Shown here in pieces: positions 16,513 to 24,722 of a DNA stretch of 24,768 bases. The first letter of the stretch is position 1; each line of letters starts with the position of its first letter. Both the position numbers and the translations under genes were made by a program. The stretch is from JBOFEH01 sp051650265. Its GTDB lineage: Bacteria > Bacillota > Clostridia > Lachnospirales > Cellulosilyticaceae. The notes beneath the pieces were generated by a model. That model was not told the origin of the DNA and did no database searches. It saw only the letters and a list, made by a program, of their open reading frames with translations. The DNA lies in the NCBI GenBank assembly GCA_051650265.1, contig JBOFIR010000094.1, positions 1 to 24,768 of the forward strand, read 5' to 3'.

Positions 16513-16524
16513 AATATTTTTTTT
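16487..16524 (+). terminator. Intrinsic terminator of the fla/che operon, overlapping the last gene's 3' end
   Basis: A perfect 12-base inverted repeat (16487-16498 with 16506-16517), a 7-base loop CCATACC, then a run of eight T (16517-16524). The stem is AT-rich, but the geometry is classical. The left arm lies within the last codons of the preceding gene and the right arm covers its TAA stop. Confidence 0.75.
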
Positions 16525-16529
16525 GCCCA

Positions 16530-16558
16530 TTGTTTTTAAAGGACAGGTATGGTATACT
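16530..16558 (+). promoter_or_regulatory. SigA-type promoter of rpsB-tsf
   Basis: A -35-like TTGTTT (16530-16535), a 17-base spacer and -10 TATACT (16553-16558), with an extended -10 TG one base upstream (TGGTATACT). It sits directly after the motility terminator and before the translation genes. The start point would be near 16565. Confidence 0.7.
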
Positions 16559-16581
16559 GATGAGCGAAAAATAAAACACAC

Positions 16582-16637
16582 GTATATGCATCACATACAA
16601 GGGTGCTAGTCTATAGTCTTGTATGCATTCCATATGC
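16582..16637 (+). promoter_or_regulatory. Structured 5' leader hairpin upstream of rpsB
   Basis: Outer stem 16582-16588 with 16631-16637 (7 pairs, one G-U), a symmetric 5x5 internal loop, then a perfect 8-base stem CATACAAG (16594-16601) with CTTGTATG (16618-16625) closing a 16-base loop. It lies within a ~99-base leader and ends one base before the first GGAGGAG. Position and form suggest an S2-responsive autoregulatory leader, but I do not recognise a named family. Confidence 0.5.
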
Positions 16638-16663
16638 GGAGGAGCAACCAGGAGGATTTAAAA

Positions 16664-17404
16664 ATGGCAGTAATTTCAATGAAACAACTTTTAGAAGCGG
16701 GTGTACACTTCGGTCACCAAACAAGAAGATGGAACCCAAAAATGAAAGAATACATCTTCACAGAAAGAAACGGAATCTACATCATCGACTTACAAAAAAC
16801 AGCTAAAAAAGTAGATGAAGCTTACAATGCAATTCGTGAAGTTGCAGAGCAAGGTGGAAAAGTATTATTCGTTGGTACTAAAAAACAAGCTCAAGATTCA
16901 ATCAAATCAGAAGCTGAGCGTTCAGGTCAATACTTCGTTAACCAAAGATGGTTAGGCGGTATGCTTACAAACTTCTCAACAATCAAAAGCCGTGTTGCTA
17001 GATTAAAACAATTAGAAGAAATGGCTCAAGATGGTACTTTCGAAGTACTTCCTAAAAAAGAAGTAATTGAACTTCGTAAAGAAATGGATAAACTTGAGAA
17101 GAACTTAGGTGGTATTAAAGAAATGAAAAACTTACCAGACCTTATGTTCGTAGTAGATCCAAGAAAAGAAAAAATCGCTATCCAAGAAGCTCATATCTTA
17201 GGAATTCCAGTTGTAGCTATCGTAGATACAAACTGTGATCCTGAAGAAGTTGATTACGTAATCCCAGGTAATGATGACGCGATCCGTGCGGTTAAATTAA
17301 TCGTATCAAAAATGGCTGATGCTATCATCGAGTCAAATCAAGGAGAAATCTTTGAAACAACTACAGAAGAAAACAACAGTGCAGAAGTAGTAAGCGCTGA
17401 ATAA
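16664..17404 (+). CDS. rpsB: 30S ribosomal protein S2
   Basis: 246 residues, normal for S2. The N-terminus MKQLLEAGVHFGHQTRRWNP and the block QRWLGGMLTNFSTIKSR are diagnostic; later PDLMFVVDPRKE and GIPVVAIVDTNCDP are also conserved. S2 binds late to the 30S head. ATG 16664 is chosen because AGGAGGA (16650-16656) lies 7 bases upstream. The in-frame TTG 16619 lies inside the leader hairpin and would add 15 non-conserved residues. Codon use (many AAC, TTC, GTA, CTT/TTA) is biased compared with the motility genes, as expected for high expression. The acidic C-terminal tail (about 225-246) is common in S2. Confidence 0.97.
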   Translation: MAVISMKQLLEAGVHFGHQTRRWNPKMKEYIFTERNGIYIIDLQKTAKKVDEAYNAIREVAEQGGKVLFVGTKKQAQDSIKSEAERSGQYFVNQRWLGGMLTNFSTIKSRVARLKQLEEMAQDGTFEVLPKKEVIELRKEMDKLEKNLGGIKEMKNLPDLMFVVDPRKEKIAIQEAHILGIPVVAIVDTNCDPEEVDYVIPGNDDAIRAVKLIVSKMADAIIESNQGEIFETTTEENNSAEVVSAE

Positions 17405-17429
17405 TTATACATCCCTGGAGGTAAGAAAA

Positions 17430-18338
17430 ATGGCAATTACAGCTGCTATGGTTAAAGAATTACGTGAAAGATCTGGCGCAGGTATGATGGACTGCAAAAA
17501 AGTTCTTACACAAGTAGATGGAGACATCGAAAAAGCAATCGAAGTACTTCGTGAAACAGGTTTAGTTAAAGCTGCTAAAAAAGCTGGTTGTATCGCTGCA
17601 GAAGGTCTTGTAAAAGAGATGCTTTCAGCTGATAAAAAAACTGCTGGTTTAGTAGAGATCAACTCTCAAACAGACTTCGTTGCTAAAAACGAACAATTCG
17701 TTACTTTCGTAAATCAAGTTGCTCAAATGGTACTTGAAAACAACGTAAATGACGTAGAAGCGTTAAAAGCATTACCATGGATTGAAGATGCTTCAAAAAC
17801 TGTTGGTGATGTATTAATTGAAAAAATTGCTGTAATCGGTGAAAACTTAAACATTCGTCGTGCAGCTTGTATGTCAACAGAAGGTACATTCGTATCATAC
17901 ACACACGGTGGTGGTAGAATCGTAGCAATCGTTGAAGTAGCTGGCGAAGGTGAAAAAGTTGAAGAAGTTGGTAAAAACGTAGCAATGCAAATTGCTGCTG
18001 CTAACCCAGAATTCCTTTCAACTGCTGATGTTTCTGCAGAGAAACAAGAGAAAGAAAAAGAAATTCTTATGGCTCAAGCTATCAACGAAAATCCAGGAAA
18101 ACCTGAAGCTATCATTGAAAAAATGGTAATCGGTAGATTAAACAAACAACTTAAAGAAATCTGCTTACTTGAACAAGAATATGTTAAAGATCCAGACTTC
18201 ACAGTTGGTAAATATGTAGCTGCAGAACTTGGAAATGCAGATGCAATTAAGAGCTTTGTTCGTTTTGAAACTGGTGAAGGTATCGAGAAAAAAGAAGAGA
18301 ACTTTGCTGAAGAAGTTGCAAAACAAATCAACGGATAA
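17430..18338 (+). CDS. tsf: Translation elongation factor Ts
   Basis: 302 residues. The N-terminal UBA-like domain and signature are present (LRERSGAGMMDCKKVL), then EINSQTDFVAKN, which contacts EF-Tu in known structures. Two core subdomains and a C-terminal segment with LLEQEYVKDP follow. EF-Ts exchanges GDP for GTP on EF-Tu. It lies 25 bases after rpsB with TGGAGGT upstream of ATG 17430. The pairing with rpsB and the terminator right after form a translation-specific transcription unit. Confidence 0.97.
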   Translation: MAITAAMVKELRERSGAGMMDCKKVLTQVDGDIEKAIEVLRETGLVKAAKKAGCIAAEGLVKEMLSADKKTAGLVEINSQTDFVAKNEQFVTFVNQVAQMVLENNVNDVEALKALPWIEDASKTVGDVLIEKIAVIGENLNIRRAACMSTEGTFVSYTHGGGRIVAIVEVAGEGEKVEEVGKNVAMQIAAANPEFLSTADVSAEKQEKEKEILMAQAINENPGKPEAIIEKMVIGRLNKQLKEICLLEQEYVKDPDFTVGKYVAAELGNADAIKSFVRFETGEGIEKKEENFAEEVAKQING

Positions 18339-18348
18339 TGATCCAATA

Positions 18349-18376
18349 GGGGCACACTTGTGTGTCCCTTTTTTTT
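18349..18376 (+). terminator. Intrinsic terminator after tsf
   Basis: Stem GGGGCACA (18349-18356) with TGTGTCCC (18361-18368), one G-U pair and a 4-base loop, followed by eight T (18369-18376). A strong canonical terminator that separates rpsB-tsf from pyrH. Confidence 0.9.
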
Positions 18377-18400
18377 AGGACAATTCGTTTAAAATACATC

Positions 18401-18429
18401 TAGAAATCCATAACTTTTTGTGGTAGAGT
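18401..18429 (+). promoter_or_regulatory. Candidate promoter of pyrH-frr
   Basis: TAGAAA (18401-18406), a 17-base spacer and TAGAGT (18424-18429) each match the consensus hexamers at four of six positions, with an extended -10 TGG. It is the best match between the tsf terminator and pyrH, and would give a short leader starting near 18436. Moderate to weak support. Confidence 0.35.
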
Positions 18430-18453
18430 ATCATTAGCAGGAAGGTGAATATA

Positions 18454-19161
18454 ATGCAAAAATACAATAGAGTATTAGTAAAATTAAGTGGAGAAGCACT
18501 TGCTGGAGAGCAGGGCAAAGGTTTTGATCACCAAATCATCACAAGTGTTGTGAAACAACTTAAAAAGCTTGTAGCAGCTGGAACAGAAGTTTCTGTTGTA
18601 ATCGGTGGAGGTAACTTCTGGAGAGGTAGAACATCAGGTGATATGGATCGTACAAAAGCAGACCAAATTGGAATGTTAGCGACTGTGATGAATGCTATTT
18701 ATGTGGCAGATGTATGTAGAGCCGAAGGGATTGGCGCTGTGGTACAGACACCATTCCAAGTTGGGAATATGACAGAAATGTTCTCAAAAGATAGTGCTTT
18801 AACGCACATGAAAAATAACAAAATTGTATTTTTCGCGGGTGGAACAGGACATCCTTTCTTCTCAACAGATACAGGTGCAGCCCTAAGAGGTTGTGAGATT
18901 GAGGTGGATGCTCTACTCTTTGCTAAGAACATAGATGGTGTTTATGACAGTGATCCTAAACTCAATCCAAATGCAAAAAAATATGATAGAATTTCTTGCC
19001 AAGATGTTTTAGCACAAAATCTTAAAGCGATAGATGCAGCTGCAGCTACGTTATGTATTGACCAAAAACTACCAATTCTTGTATTCGATCTTGGAACAGA
19101 GGATGGGATTAACAGAGTTGCCCAAGGTGAAGCCATTGGGACGACTATCTATACAGAATAA
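18454..19161 (+). CDS. pyrH: Uridylate kinase (UMP kinase)
   Basis: 235 residues of the bacterial PyrH family (amino-acid kinase fold). The N-terminal VLVKLSGEALAG holds the phosphate-binding lysine. IGGGNFWRGR, TPFQVGNMTE, FFAGGTGHPFFSTDTGAALR and KNIDGVYDSDPKLNPNAKKY are family motifs. It converts UMP to UDP for RNA, UDP-sugars and pyrimidine supply. I chose ATG 18454; the in-frame GTG 18445 overlaps the ribosome site AGGAAGGTGA (18440-18447). It is followed by frr, the usual pairing. Confidence 0.96.
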   Translation: MQKYNRVLVKLSGEALAGEQGKGFDHQIITSVVKQLKKLVAAGTEVSVVIGGGNFWRGRTSGDMDRTKADQIGMLATVMNAIYVADVCRAEGIGAVVQTPFQVGNMTEMFSKDSALTHMKNNKIVFFAGGTGHPFFSTDTGAALRGCEIEVDALLFAKNIDGVYDSDPKLNPNAKKYDRISCQDVLAQNLKAIDAAAATLCIDQKLPILVFDLGTEDGINRVAQGEAIGTTIYTE

Positions 19162-19194
19162 TCATTAACCAAAAGTTGTAAGGAGGATCTATAA

Positions 19195-19749
19195 ATGAGA
19201 TCAGAGATGAAAAAATACGAAGACAAAATGACGAAAACAATTACAGCCTTAACAGATGATTTTGCTACAATTAGAGCGGGAAGAGCAAATCCTCATGTAT
19301 TAGACAGAATTAGTGTGGAATACTATGGTGCACCAACACCAATGAACCAAGTGGGGAATATTAGTGTGCCAGAGCCACGTATCCTCCAAATTCAACCATG
19401 GGATGCATCTGTACTTAAGTTGATTGAAAAAGCAATCAATGAATCAGATCTTGGGATTAATCCATCAAATGATGGAAAAATGATTCGCCTCGTTTTCCCA
19501 GAATTAACAGAAGATCGTCGTAAAGAACTTACAAAAGAGATCAAGAAAAAAGGTGAAAATGCAAAAGTTGCTGTTCGTAATATCAGAAGAGAAGCACTCG
19601 ATGCTTTCAAAAAAATGCAAAAAGCAAATGAGATTACAGAAGACGAATATGCAAGCGTTGAAACAGATGTACAAAAAATCACAGATAAATTTGTAGATGA
19701 TATTGATCGTCATGTTGAGACTAAAAATAAGGATATTTTATCTGTATAA
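19195..19749 (+). CDS. frr: Ribosome recycling factor
   Basis: 184 residues, the standard RRF length. Features are TIRAGRANPHVLDRISVEYYG near residues 25-45, then NISVPEPRILQIQPWD, SDLGINPSNDGKMIRLVFPELTEDRRKEL and the C-terminal coiled helix. RRF acts with EF-G to split post-termination ribosomes. AAGGAGGATC precedes ATG 19195, 33 bases after pyrH. A hairpin terminator begins 8 bases after the stop. Confidence 0.97.
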   Translation: MRSEMKKYEDKMTKTITALTDDFATIRAGRANPHVLDRISVEYYGAPTPMNQVGNISVPEPRILQIQPWDASVLKLIEKAINESDLGINPSNDGKMIRLVFPELTEDRRKELTKEIKKKGENAKVAVRNIRREALDAFKKMQKANEITEDEYASVETDVQKITDKFVDDIDRHVETKNKDILSV

Positions 19750-19756
19750 ATTACTT

Positions 19757-19785
19757 AAAACTCCTCAATATGAGGGGTTTTCTTG
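19757..19785 (+). terminator. Intrinsic terminator after frr
   Basis: AAAACTCCTC (19757-19766) pairs with GAGGGGTTTT (19772-19781) through one wobble, with a 5-base loop and T-rich 3' side. The A/T part of the stem means it could also work partly in the reverse direction. No good promoter is visible in the 46 bases before uppS, so partial read-through may feed the next genes. Confidence 0.75.
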
Positions 19786-19831
19786 TTATGTGGAGGGTTT
19801 TAACTAGAAGCAACCGAGGAGGACTATAAAG

Positions 19832-20542
19832 ATGGAAAAAAACATGATTCCAACACATGTTGCAATTATAATGGATGGTAATGGAAGATGGGCAAAAGAA
19901 CGTAAAAAGACACGTAATGAGGGGCATAAGCGTGGCTCGGAGGTACTTAGAAATATTGCAAAGTATGCTGAGAAAAAAGGGGTAAACTACCTTACTGTCT
20001 ATGCTTTTTCAACCGAGAATTGGAACAGACCGCAAGAAGAAGTGGATGGGCTCATGAATCTAATGAGACACTATATGAAAGACCACCTCAGACGTGCAAA
20101 AAGAGATGATATGCAGTTTCGTGTAATAGGGGACAAAAAAGGTCTTCCGGAGGATATTAGAGAGCAAATTAATCAACTAGAGACAATTACAAAAGATAAA
20201 AAAGGACTTTGTATGAACATTGCCCTCAATTATGGTGGTAGAGATGAGATCTTACGTGCAGTTAAACAAATGATGTTTGATCAAAAGCTGGGTAAGATTG
20301 ATGCAGAACAGATTAAAGAAGAGACAATTGCGAACTATCTTGATACGGTGGGGATGCCTGATCCAGATTTGATGATTCGTACAAGTGGTGAACTACGTAC
20401 AAGTAACTTTTTACCATGGCAACTGGCGTACACTGAATTCTATTTTGCAGAATGTTTATGGCCGGACTTTGATGAGAAAGCATTTGATTTAGCATTAGAG
20501 GCCTACACTAATCGAAAAAGACGCTTTGGAAAAAGCGAGTAG
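19832..20542 (+). CDS. uppS: Undecaprenyl (polyprenyl) diphosphate synthase
   Basis: 236 residues of the cis-prenyltransferase family. Catalytic Asp D15 in IIMDGNGRWAKER; YAFSTENWNRP near residue 60 and the C-terminal IRTSGELRTSNFLPWQLAYTEF block are family signatures. It extends FPP with IPP to the lipid carrier used in peptidoglycan and wall polymer synthesis. GAGGAGGAC lies before ATG 19832. It starts the lipid-related part of the cluster and is followed by cdsA with an 11-base gap. The sequence shows no unusual change. Confidence 0.96.
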   Translation: MEKNMIPTHVAIIMDGNGRWAKERKKTRNEGHKRGSEVLRNIAKYAEKKGVNYLTVYAFSTENWNRPQEEVDGLMNLMRHYMKDHLRRAKRDDMQFRVIGDKKGLPEDIREQINQLETITKDKKGLCMNIALNYGGRDEILRAVKQMMFDQKLGKIDAEQIKEETIANYLDTVGMPDPDLMIRTSGELRTSNFLPWQLAYTEFYFAECLWPDFDEKAFDLALEAYTNRKRRFGKSE

Positions 20543-20553
20543 GAGGTATATGC

Positions 20554-21363
20554 GTGCTTACGAGAATATTGACAGGGGTTATAGGTATTCCAGTAGTTAT
20601 TTTGCTCATGTATCTAGGTAATCCTGTATTAAAGTATGCTGGGATGATTGTTGCGCTGATAGGGGTCTATGAGCTTTATCATGTGCTTGGGAAAAAGTAC
20701 AAGCCGATTAAGTGGATAGGCTACCTGAGTACAGCGGTGTATTTCTTGGCATTTGAGTGGATTACAACACACTTTGCAATGTATTGTGCGGTGCTCATTG
20801 TCATTGCGATGGTTGTGATGGTCTTCAAGTATCCAAAGTATCATATTATAGATATCACACTGACCTTATTAGGCCCGCTTTATGTTGCATTATTAATTGG
20901 ATTTATTATTACAGTAAGAGCATTACCTTATGGAGAGTTCTTCGTATGGTTTATCTTTATTAGTGCATGGGGAAGTGATACATGTGCTTACTTTGCAGGA
21001 ATGTTCTTTGGTAAGCACAAGCTTGCACCTCATTTGAGCCCAAAGAAAACGATAGAGGGTGCAATAGGTGGTGCAATAGGAGCAGTAATCATTGCTGTTA
21101 TTTATACAGTGGCTTATACAAACTTCTTTAAAGTGCCATTAACGCAGCATCTTGGGCTCATCAGTATCATCGTATTTGTGGCAGCACTGATCTCTCAAGT
21201 AGGTGATCTAGCAGCTTCTGCAATCAAGCGTATGCTTGAAGAAAAAGATTATGGACATATTTTTCCAGGACATGGCGGTGTATTAGACCGCTTTGATAGT
21301 ATTTTATTTGTGGCACCAGTTATCGCCATTGCTTTAACTTTGGCTGCGCCACTTATTAAGTAG
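20554..21363 (+). CDS. cdsA: Phosphatidate cytidylyltransferase (GTG start)
   Basis: 269 residues with about seven to eight membrane helices. The CDP-diglyceride synthase signature occupies residues 222-248: S-x-x-K-R, then K-D-x-G, HGG and DRFD at the end. CdsA makes CDP-diacylglycerol from phosphatidate and CTP for all phospholipids. GTG 20554 is used: AGGAGGTAT (20541-20549) lies 4 bases upstream, and the ATG at 20550 is out of frame. The start LTRILTGVIGIPVV agrees with relatives. It is 11 bases after uppS and 15 before dxr. Confidence 0.95.
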   Translation: MLTRILTGVIGIPVVILLMYLGNPVLKYAGMIVALIGVYELYHVLGKKYKPIKWIGYLSTAVYFLAFEWITTHFAMYCAVLIVIAMVVMVFKYPKYHIIDITLTLLGPLYVALLIGFIITVRALPYGEFFVWFIFISAWGSDTCAYFAGMFFGKHKLAPHLSPKKTIEGAIGGAIGAVIIAVIYTVAYTNFFKVPLTQHLGLISIIVFVAALISQVGDLAASAIKRMLEEKDYGHIFPGHGGVLDRFDSILFVAPVIAIALTLAAPLIK

Positions 21364-21378
21364 ATAGGAGTAAATACA

Positions 21379-22545
21379 GTGAAACAAAGAACAATAGCCA
21401 TACTAGGCTCTACAGGCTCTATTGGTACACAAACACTTGATGTGATATCAAAGGACAGTCAGTTCAAGGTAGCTGGGCTTACAACCAATAGACAGATTGA
21501 TTTGTTAGAAGAGCAAATAAAAATATATAGACCAAGGATTGTAGCTGTGATGCAGCCAGAAAAGGCGAAGGAGTTAGCGCAGCGTCTAAAAGAGCAAGGT
21601 ATTGAGACTGAAGTTAAAGCTGGAATGGAAGGGCTTGTGGCAGTAGCGACACTAGAAGAGGTAGAGGTGCTTGTGACGGCTGTAGTCGGAATGATTGGGC
21701 TGCTTCCAACTATTGAAGCAATTAAGATGAAAAAAACCATTGCATTAGCTAATAAAGAAACGCTAGTAACGGCAGGTGAGCTTGTAATGGATCTTGCAAG
21801 AGCACATGATGTAGCAATTTTACCTGTAGATAGTGAGCATTCGGCGATCTATCAGTGTCTTCAAGGCAACAAGCATGGGTGGATTTCAAGACTTGTCTTA
21901 ACTGCATCGGGTGGTCCATTTAGAGACTACACAGAGGAAATGCTTCAAGGTATCACAGTAGAAGCGGCACTTAAACATCCAAACTGGAGCATGGGAAGTA
22001 AAATCACTATTGATTCAGCGACGCTAATGAATAAGGGATTAGAGGTCATTGAGGCAAAGCATCTCTTTGATGTGCCAGTAGAGGAAATTGATGTGGTGGT
22101 ACACAAAGAAAGTATTATTCACTCTATGGTAGAGTATAAAGATGGATCAACTATGGCACAGCTTGGTATGCCAGATATGAGACATCCGATTAGTTATGCC
22201 TTGTATTATCCAGAGCGTCATGAGGCGCCACATATTGAAAAGTTAGATTGGACAAAAATAAAGTCTCTTTCATTTGATACACCAAAACGTACACTTTTTC
22301 CATGTCTTGATTTAGCATATGAGGCACTTAAACGAGGAGGAACGATGCCAGCAGTACTTAATGCAGCCAATGAAATTGCTGTTGATGCATTCCTTGATCA
22401 TAAGATTTCCTTTGTGCAAATTCCAGAATTGATACATGAAGCGATGCAGGCACACATATGTATTAATAGGCCAAGTCTTCAAGAAATTCTAGACGCTGAT
22501 GAGTGGGCTAGGGAATATAGTAGAAGGAAGGTAGATGTATGCTAA
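21379..22545 (+). CDS. dxr: 1-deoxy-D-xylulose 5-phosphate reductoisomerase (GTG start)
   Basis: 388 residues. NADPH-binding GSTGSIGTQTLDVI at the N-terminus; ANKETLVTAG; metal-binding D151 and E153 in PVDSEHSAIYQ and E222 in MNKGLEVIEA; TASGGPF and NWSMGSKITIDSATLMNKG. It performs the first committed MEP-pathway step, converting DXP to MEP. GTG 21379 is preceded by ATAGGAG. Its stop overlaps rseP by seven bases. With ispG two genes later and uppS upstream, the cluster links isoprenoid precursor supply to carrier lipid formation. Confidence 0.96.
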   Translation: MKQRTIAILGSTGSIGTQTLDVISKDSQFKVAGLTTNRQIDLLEEQIKIYRPRIVAVMQPEKAKELAQRLKEQGIETEVKAGMEGLVAVATLEEVEVLVTAVVGMIGLLPTIEAIKMKKTIALANKETLVTAGELVMDLARAHDVAILPVDSEHSAIYQCLQGNKHGWISRLVLTASGGPFRDYTEEMLQGITVEAALKHPNWSMGSKITIDSATLMNKGLEVIEAKHLFDVPVEEIDVVVHKESIIHSMVEYKDGSTMAQLGMPDMRHPISYALYYPERHEAPHIEKLDWTKIKSLSFDTPKRTLFPCLDLAYEALKRGGTMPAVLNAANEIAVDAFLDHKISFVQIPELIHEAMQAHICINRPSLQEILDADEWAREYSRRKVDVC

Positions 22546-23570
22546 CAGGTATTATAGCGATTGTTATTATATTTGCGATCATCGTAGTTGTACATGAATG
22601 GGGACACTATATTACGGCAAAAAAATTTGGTGTAAGGGTTAATGAATTTGCTATTGGCATGGGGCCTAAGCTCTGGAGTAAACAAAAAGGGGAAACACTT
22701 TATACACTAAGAGCATTTCCTATTGGTGGCTTTTGTAGTATGGAGGGAGAAGCAGGGGATGTAACAGGACCTGGTTCAATGATGAGTAAAAAACCTTATC
22801 AACGCTTCATTATCTTTGTAGCAGGAGCAGTTATGAATTTCTTGCTTGCGTGGTTATTACTTACAATTTTTGTTGGCTACCAAGGGTATGGTACCAATAA
22901 AGTTGAATCGGTATCACCTAATATGCCAGCGGCTGTGGCAGGATTACTTGCTGGAGATGAAATCAATTCAATTGATGGACAGACAATCAAAGATATTGAT
23001 GATATTCATGATGCCACCAAAGATCCAAAGAAAACTTATACATTCGAGATTAATAGGCCGAATCAGGGCACAATAACTTTAAAGATTCAGCCTGAAATCA
23101 GACCAGATGGTAGTGGTAAGTTTGGGTTTATGCCTACAAGTAGTCACACAAATGTGATACGCATGGTGAAAGATGGCTTTATTGCTACTTTTAAAGTGAT
23201 AGGCCAAGTGTTTGATGGTTTTATAGCATTAGTGACACAAAAAGTAGGGCTTGATGAAGTTGCAGGGATTGTGGGTGTAACCCAGATTAGTGCAGAGGCA
23301 TGGAATGCAAGTATTGCTTATGGACTTGATATGGCGATTATGCAGATGATCTATATCGCAGCTATTTTATCAGCAAACTTAGCGGTATTGAATTTACTAC
23401 CACTTCCAGCATTAGATGGTGGACGTATTGTGTTTACTTTAATTGAAATGATACGTCGTAAACCAGTTGATCCGGAAAAAGAAGGTATGGTGCACTTTAT
23501 TGGCTTCGTACTATTGATGCTACTGATGGTGGTTGTACTTTATAATGATGTAATGAGGATAGTGAGATAA
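22539..23570 (+). CDS. rseP: Intramembrane site-2 zinc metalloprotease RseP/RasP
   Basis: 343 residues. First helix with the zinc motif H19-E20-W-G-H23; one PDZ domain (about 110-190); a later helix with the third ligand D293 in NLLPLPALDGGRIV; and a last helix near the C-terminus. It cleaves membrane substrates such as anti-sigma factors and signal-peptide remnants (RseP in E. coli, RasP in Bacillus). It shares seven bases with dxr and one base with ispG. A single PDZ domain is normal for Firmicutes. Its targets are not in this window. Confidence 0.95.
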   Translation: MLTGIIAIVIIFAIIVVVHEWGHYITAKKFGVRVNEFAIGMGPKLWSKQKGETLYTLRAFPIGGFCSMEGEAGDVTGPGSMMSKKPYQRFIIFVAGAVMNFLLAWLLLTIFVGYQGYGTNKVESVSPNMPAAVAGLLAGDEINSIDGQTIKDIDDIHDATKDPKKTYTFEINRPNQGTITLKIQPEIRPDGSGKFGFMPTSSHTNVIRMVKDGFIATFKVIGQVFDGFIALVTQKVGLDEVAGIVGVTQISAEAWNASIAYGLDMAIMQMIYIAAILSANLAVLNLLPLPALDGGRIVFTLIEMIRRKPVDPEKEGMVHFIGFVLLMLLMVVVLYNDVMRIVR

Positions 23571-24625
23571 TGTATACAAGAGAACAGACAAGAGTCGTAC
23601 AAGTTAAGGACGTAAAAATTGGTGGGGGCAACCCTATTGTTATTCAATCTATGACGAATACAAAGACCTCTGATGTAGAGGCTACCATTGCACAGATTTT
23701 AGAGCTAGAAGCAACAGGGTGTGAGGTGGTGCGTATTGCTGTGCCAGATGAGGCTGCTGCAAAGGCAATTGATCAGATTGCCAGTCGTATCCATATTCCA
23801 CTTGTAGCAGATATTCATTTTGATCATAGACTTGCACTCATGGCGATCGAAAATGGCATTGATAAGCTTCGCATCAATCCTGGGAATATCGGGAAGCGTG
23901 AGAAGGTGGAAGAAGTTGTACGTAAAGCATCCCAGTATAATATTCCTATTCGTATTGGTGTAAACTCTGGATCCGTGGAAAAGGAGCTCCTTAAACAGCA
24001 TGGCGGGGTGAATGCAACAGCGATGTTGGAGAGTGCTAAGAAACATATTGATATCTTGGAGTCTATGGATTTTAGGGATATCGTGATTTCACTGAAGGCA
24101 TCTAATGTGCCACTTGCTATTGATGCTTATACATTATTTGCAGAACACTACAATTATCCACTTCATATAGGTATCACTGAATCAGGAACACTTTATAGAG
24201 GGACAATTAAGTCTTCTGTAGGTTTAGGTGCAATTCTCTCAAGAGGAATTGGGGACACGATTCGTGTCTCGCTATCAGACGATCCGGTAAAAGAGATTGA
24301 ATGTGCACGAAGTGTGCTTCAATCCTTAGAACTTGGTCAGTTTGGTGTAGAAATCGTTTCTTGTCCAACCTGTGGGCGAACAGAGGTGGACCTGATTGGA
24401 CTTGCAAAACGTGTGGAGGAAGAGACAAAACATATCACGAAGCCACTTAAGATTGCGGTTATGGGATGTGTGGTCAATGGACCAGGTGAAGCGAGAGAGG
24501 CAGATATTGGTATTGCCGGTGGTAAGAAGGAAGGACTGATCTTCAAGAAGGGGGAGATCGTTCGTAAAGTGAAAGAAGATGAGTTATTTAAAGCCCTCAT
24601 GGAGGAGATCCAAGAATTAGTTTAG
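23570..24625 (+). CDS. ispG: 4-hydroxy-3-methylbut-2-en-1-yl diphosphate synthase
   Basis: 351 residues. N-terminal TIM-barrel (KIGGGNPIVIQSMTNTKT) and C-terminal cluster domain with [4Fe-4S] ligands C265 and C268 in SCPTCGR, C300 in MGCVVNGPGEA and E307. This is the two-domain bacterial form. IspG converts MEcPP to HMBPP, the next-to-last step of the MEP pathway, with reduced ferredoxin or flavodoxin as electron source. ATG 23570 shares its A with the rseP stop; no strong ribosome site is seen, so coupling to rseP is likely. Confidence 0.96.
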   Translation: MYTREQTRVVQVKDVKIGGGNPIVIQSMTNTKTSDVEATIAQILELEATGCEVVRIAVPDEAAAKAIDQIASRIHIPLVADIHFDHRLALMAIENGIDKLRINPGNIGKREKVEEVVRKASQYNIPIRIGVNSGSVEKELLKQHGGVNATAMLESAKKHIDILESMDFRDIVISLKASNVPLAIDAYTLFAEHYNYPLHIGITESGTLYRGTIKSSVGLGAILSRGIGDTIRVSLSDDPVKEIECARSVLQSLELGQFGVEIVSCPTCGRTEVDLIGLAKRVEEETKHITKPLKIAVMGCVVNGPGEAREADIGIAGGKKEGLIFKKGEIVRKVKEDELFKALMEEIQELV

Positions 24626-24635
24626 GGTTAAATAC

Positions 24636-24664
24636 TTGCATTTTACTGAAAAAAGTATTATAAT
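24636..24664 (+). promoter_or_regulatory. Near-consensus SigA promoter downstream of ispG
   Basis: TTGCAT (24636-24641), a 17-base spacer and a perfect TATAAT (24659-24664). The transcript would start near 24671 and read out of the window, where polC usually follows ispG. Confidence 0.8.
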
Positions 24665-24690
24665 CTTTTAGTATAAATAGATGTTGCGAC

Positions 24691-24722
24691 TAGAAAGAGT
24701 GGGTTTTTACCCACTCTTTCTA
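24691..24722 (+). other. Perfect 13-base inverted repeat in the leader of the next gene
   Basis: Left arm 24691-24703 and right arm 24710-24722 pair perfectly around the loop TTTTTA. No T tract follows on the + strand, so simple termination is doubtful. It lies 20 bases into the predicted transcript. A second, weaker repeat, AATAGTT (24735-24741) with AACTATT (24758-24764), follows. The next gene's start is not visible. Confidence 0.7.

Noticed and set aside
16603..16806. Plus-strand open frame of 67 codons overlapping the start of rpsB
   Set aside because: It begins within the leader hairpin and runs out of frame through the conserved S2 N-terminus; no ribosome site.
24691..24722. Hairpin after ispG read as a simple terminator of the operon
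   Set aside because: The stem is strong but no T tract follows on either strand, and a near-consensus promoter lies upstream of it, so a leader structure is more likely. Termination is not fully excluded.
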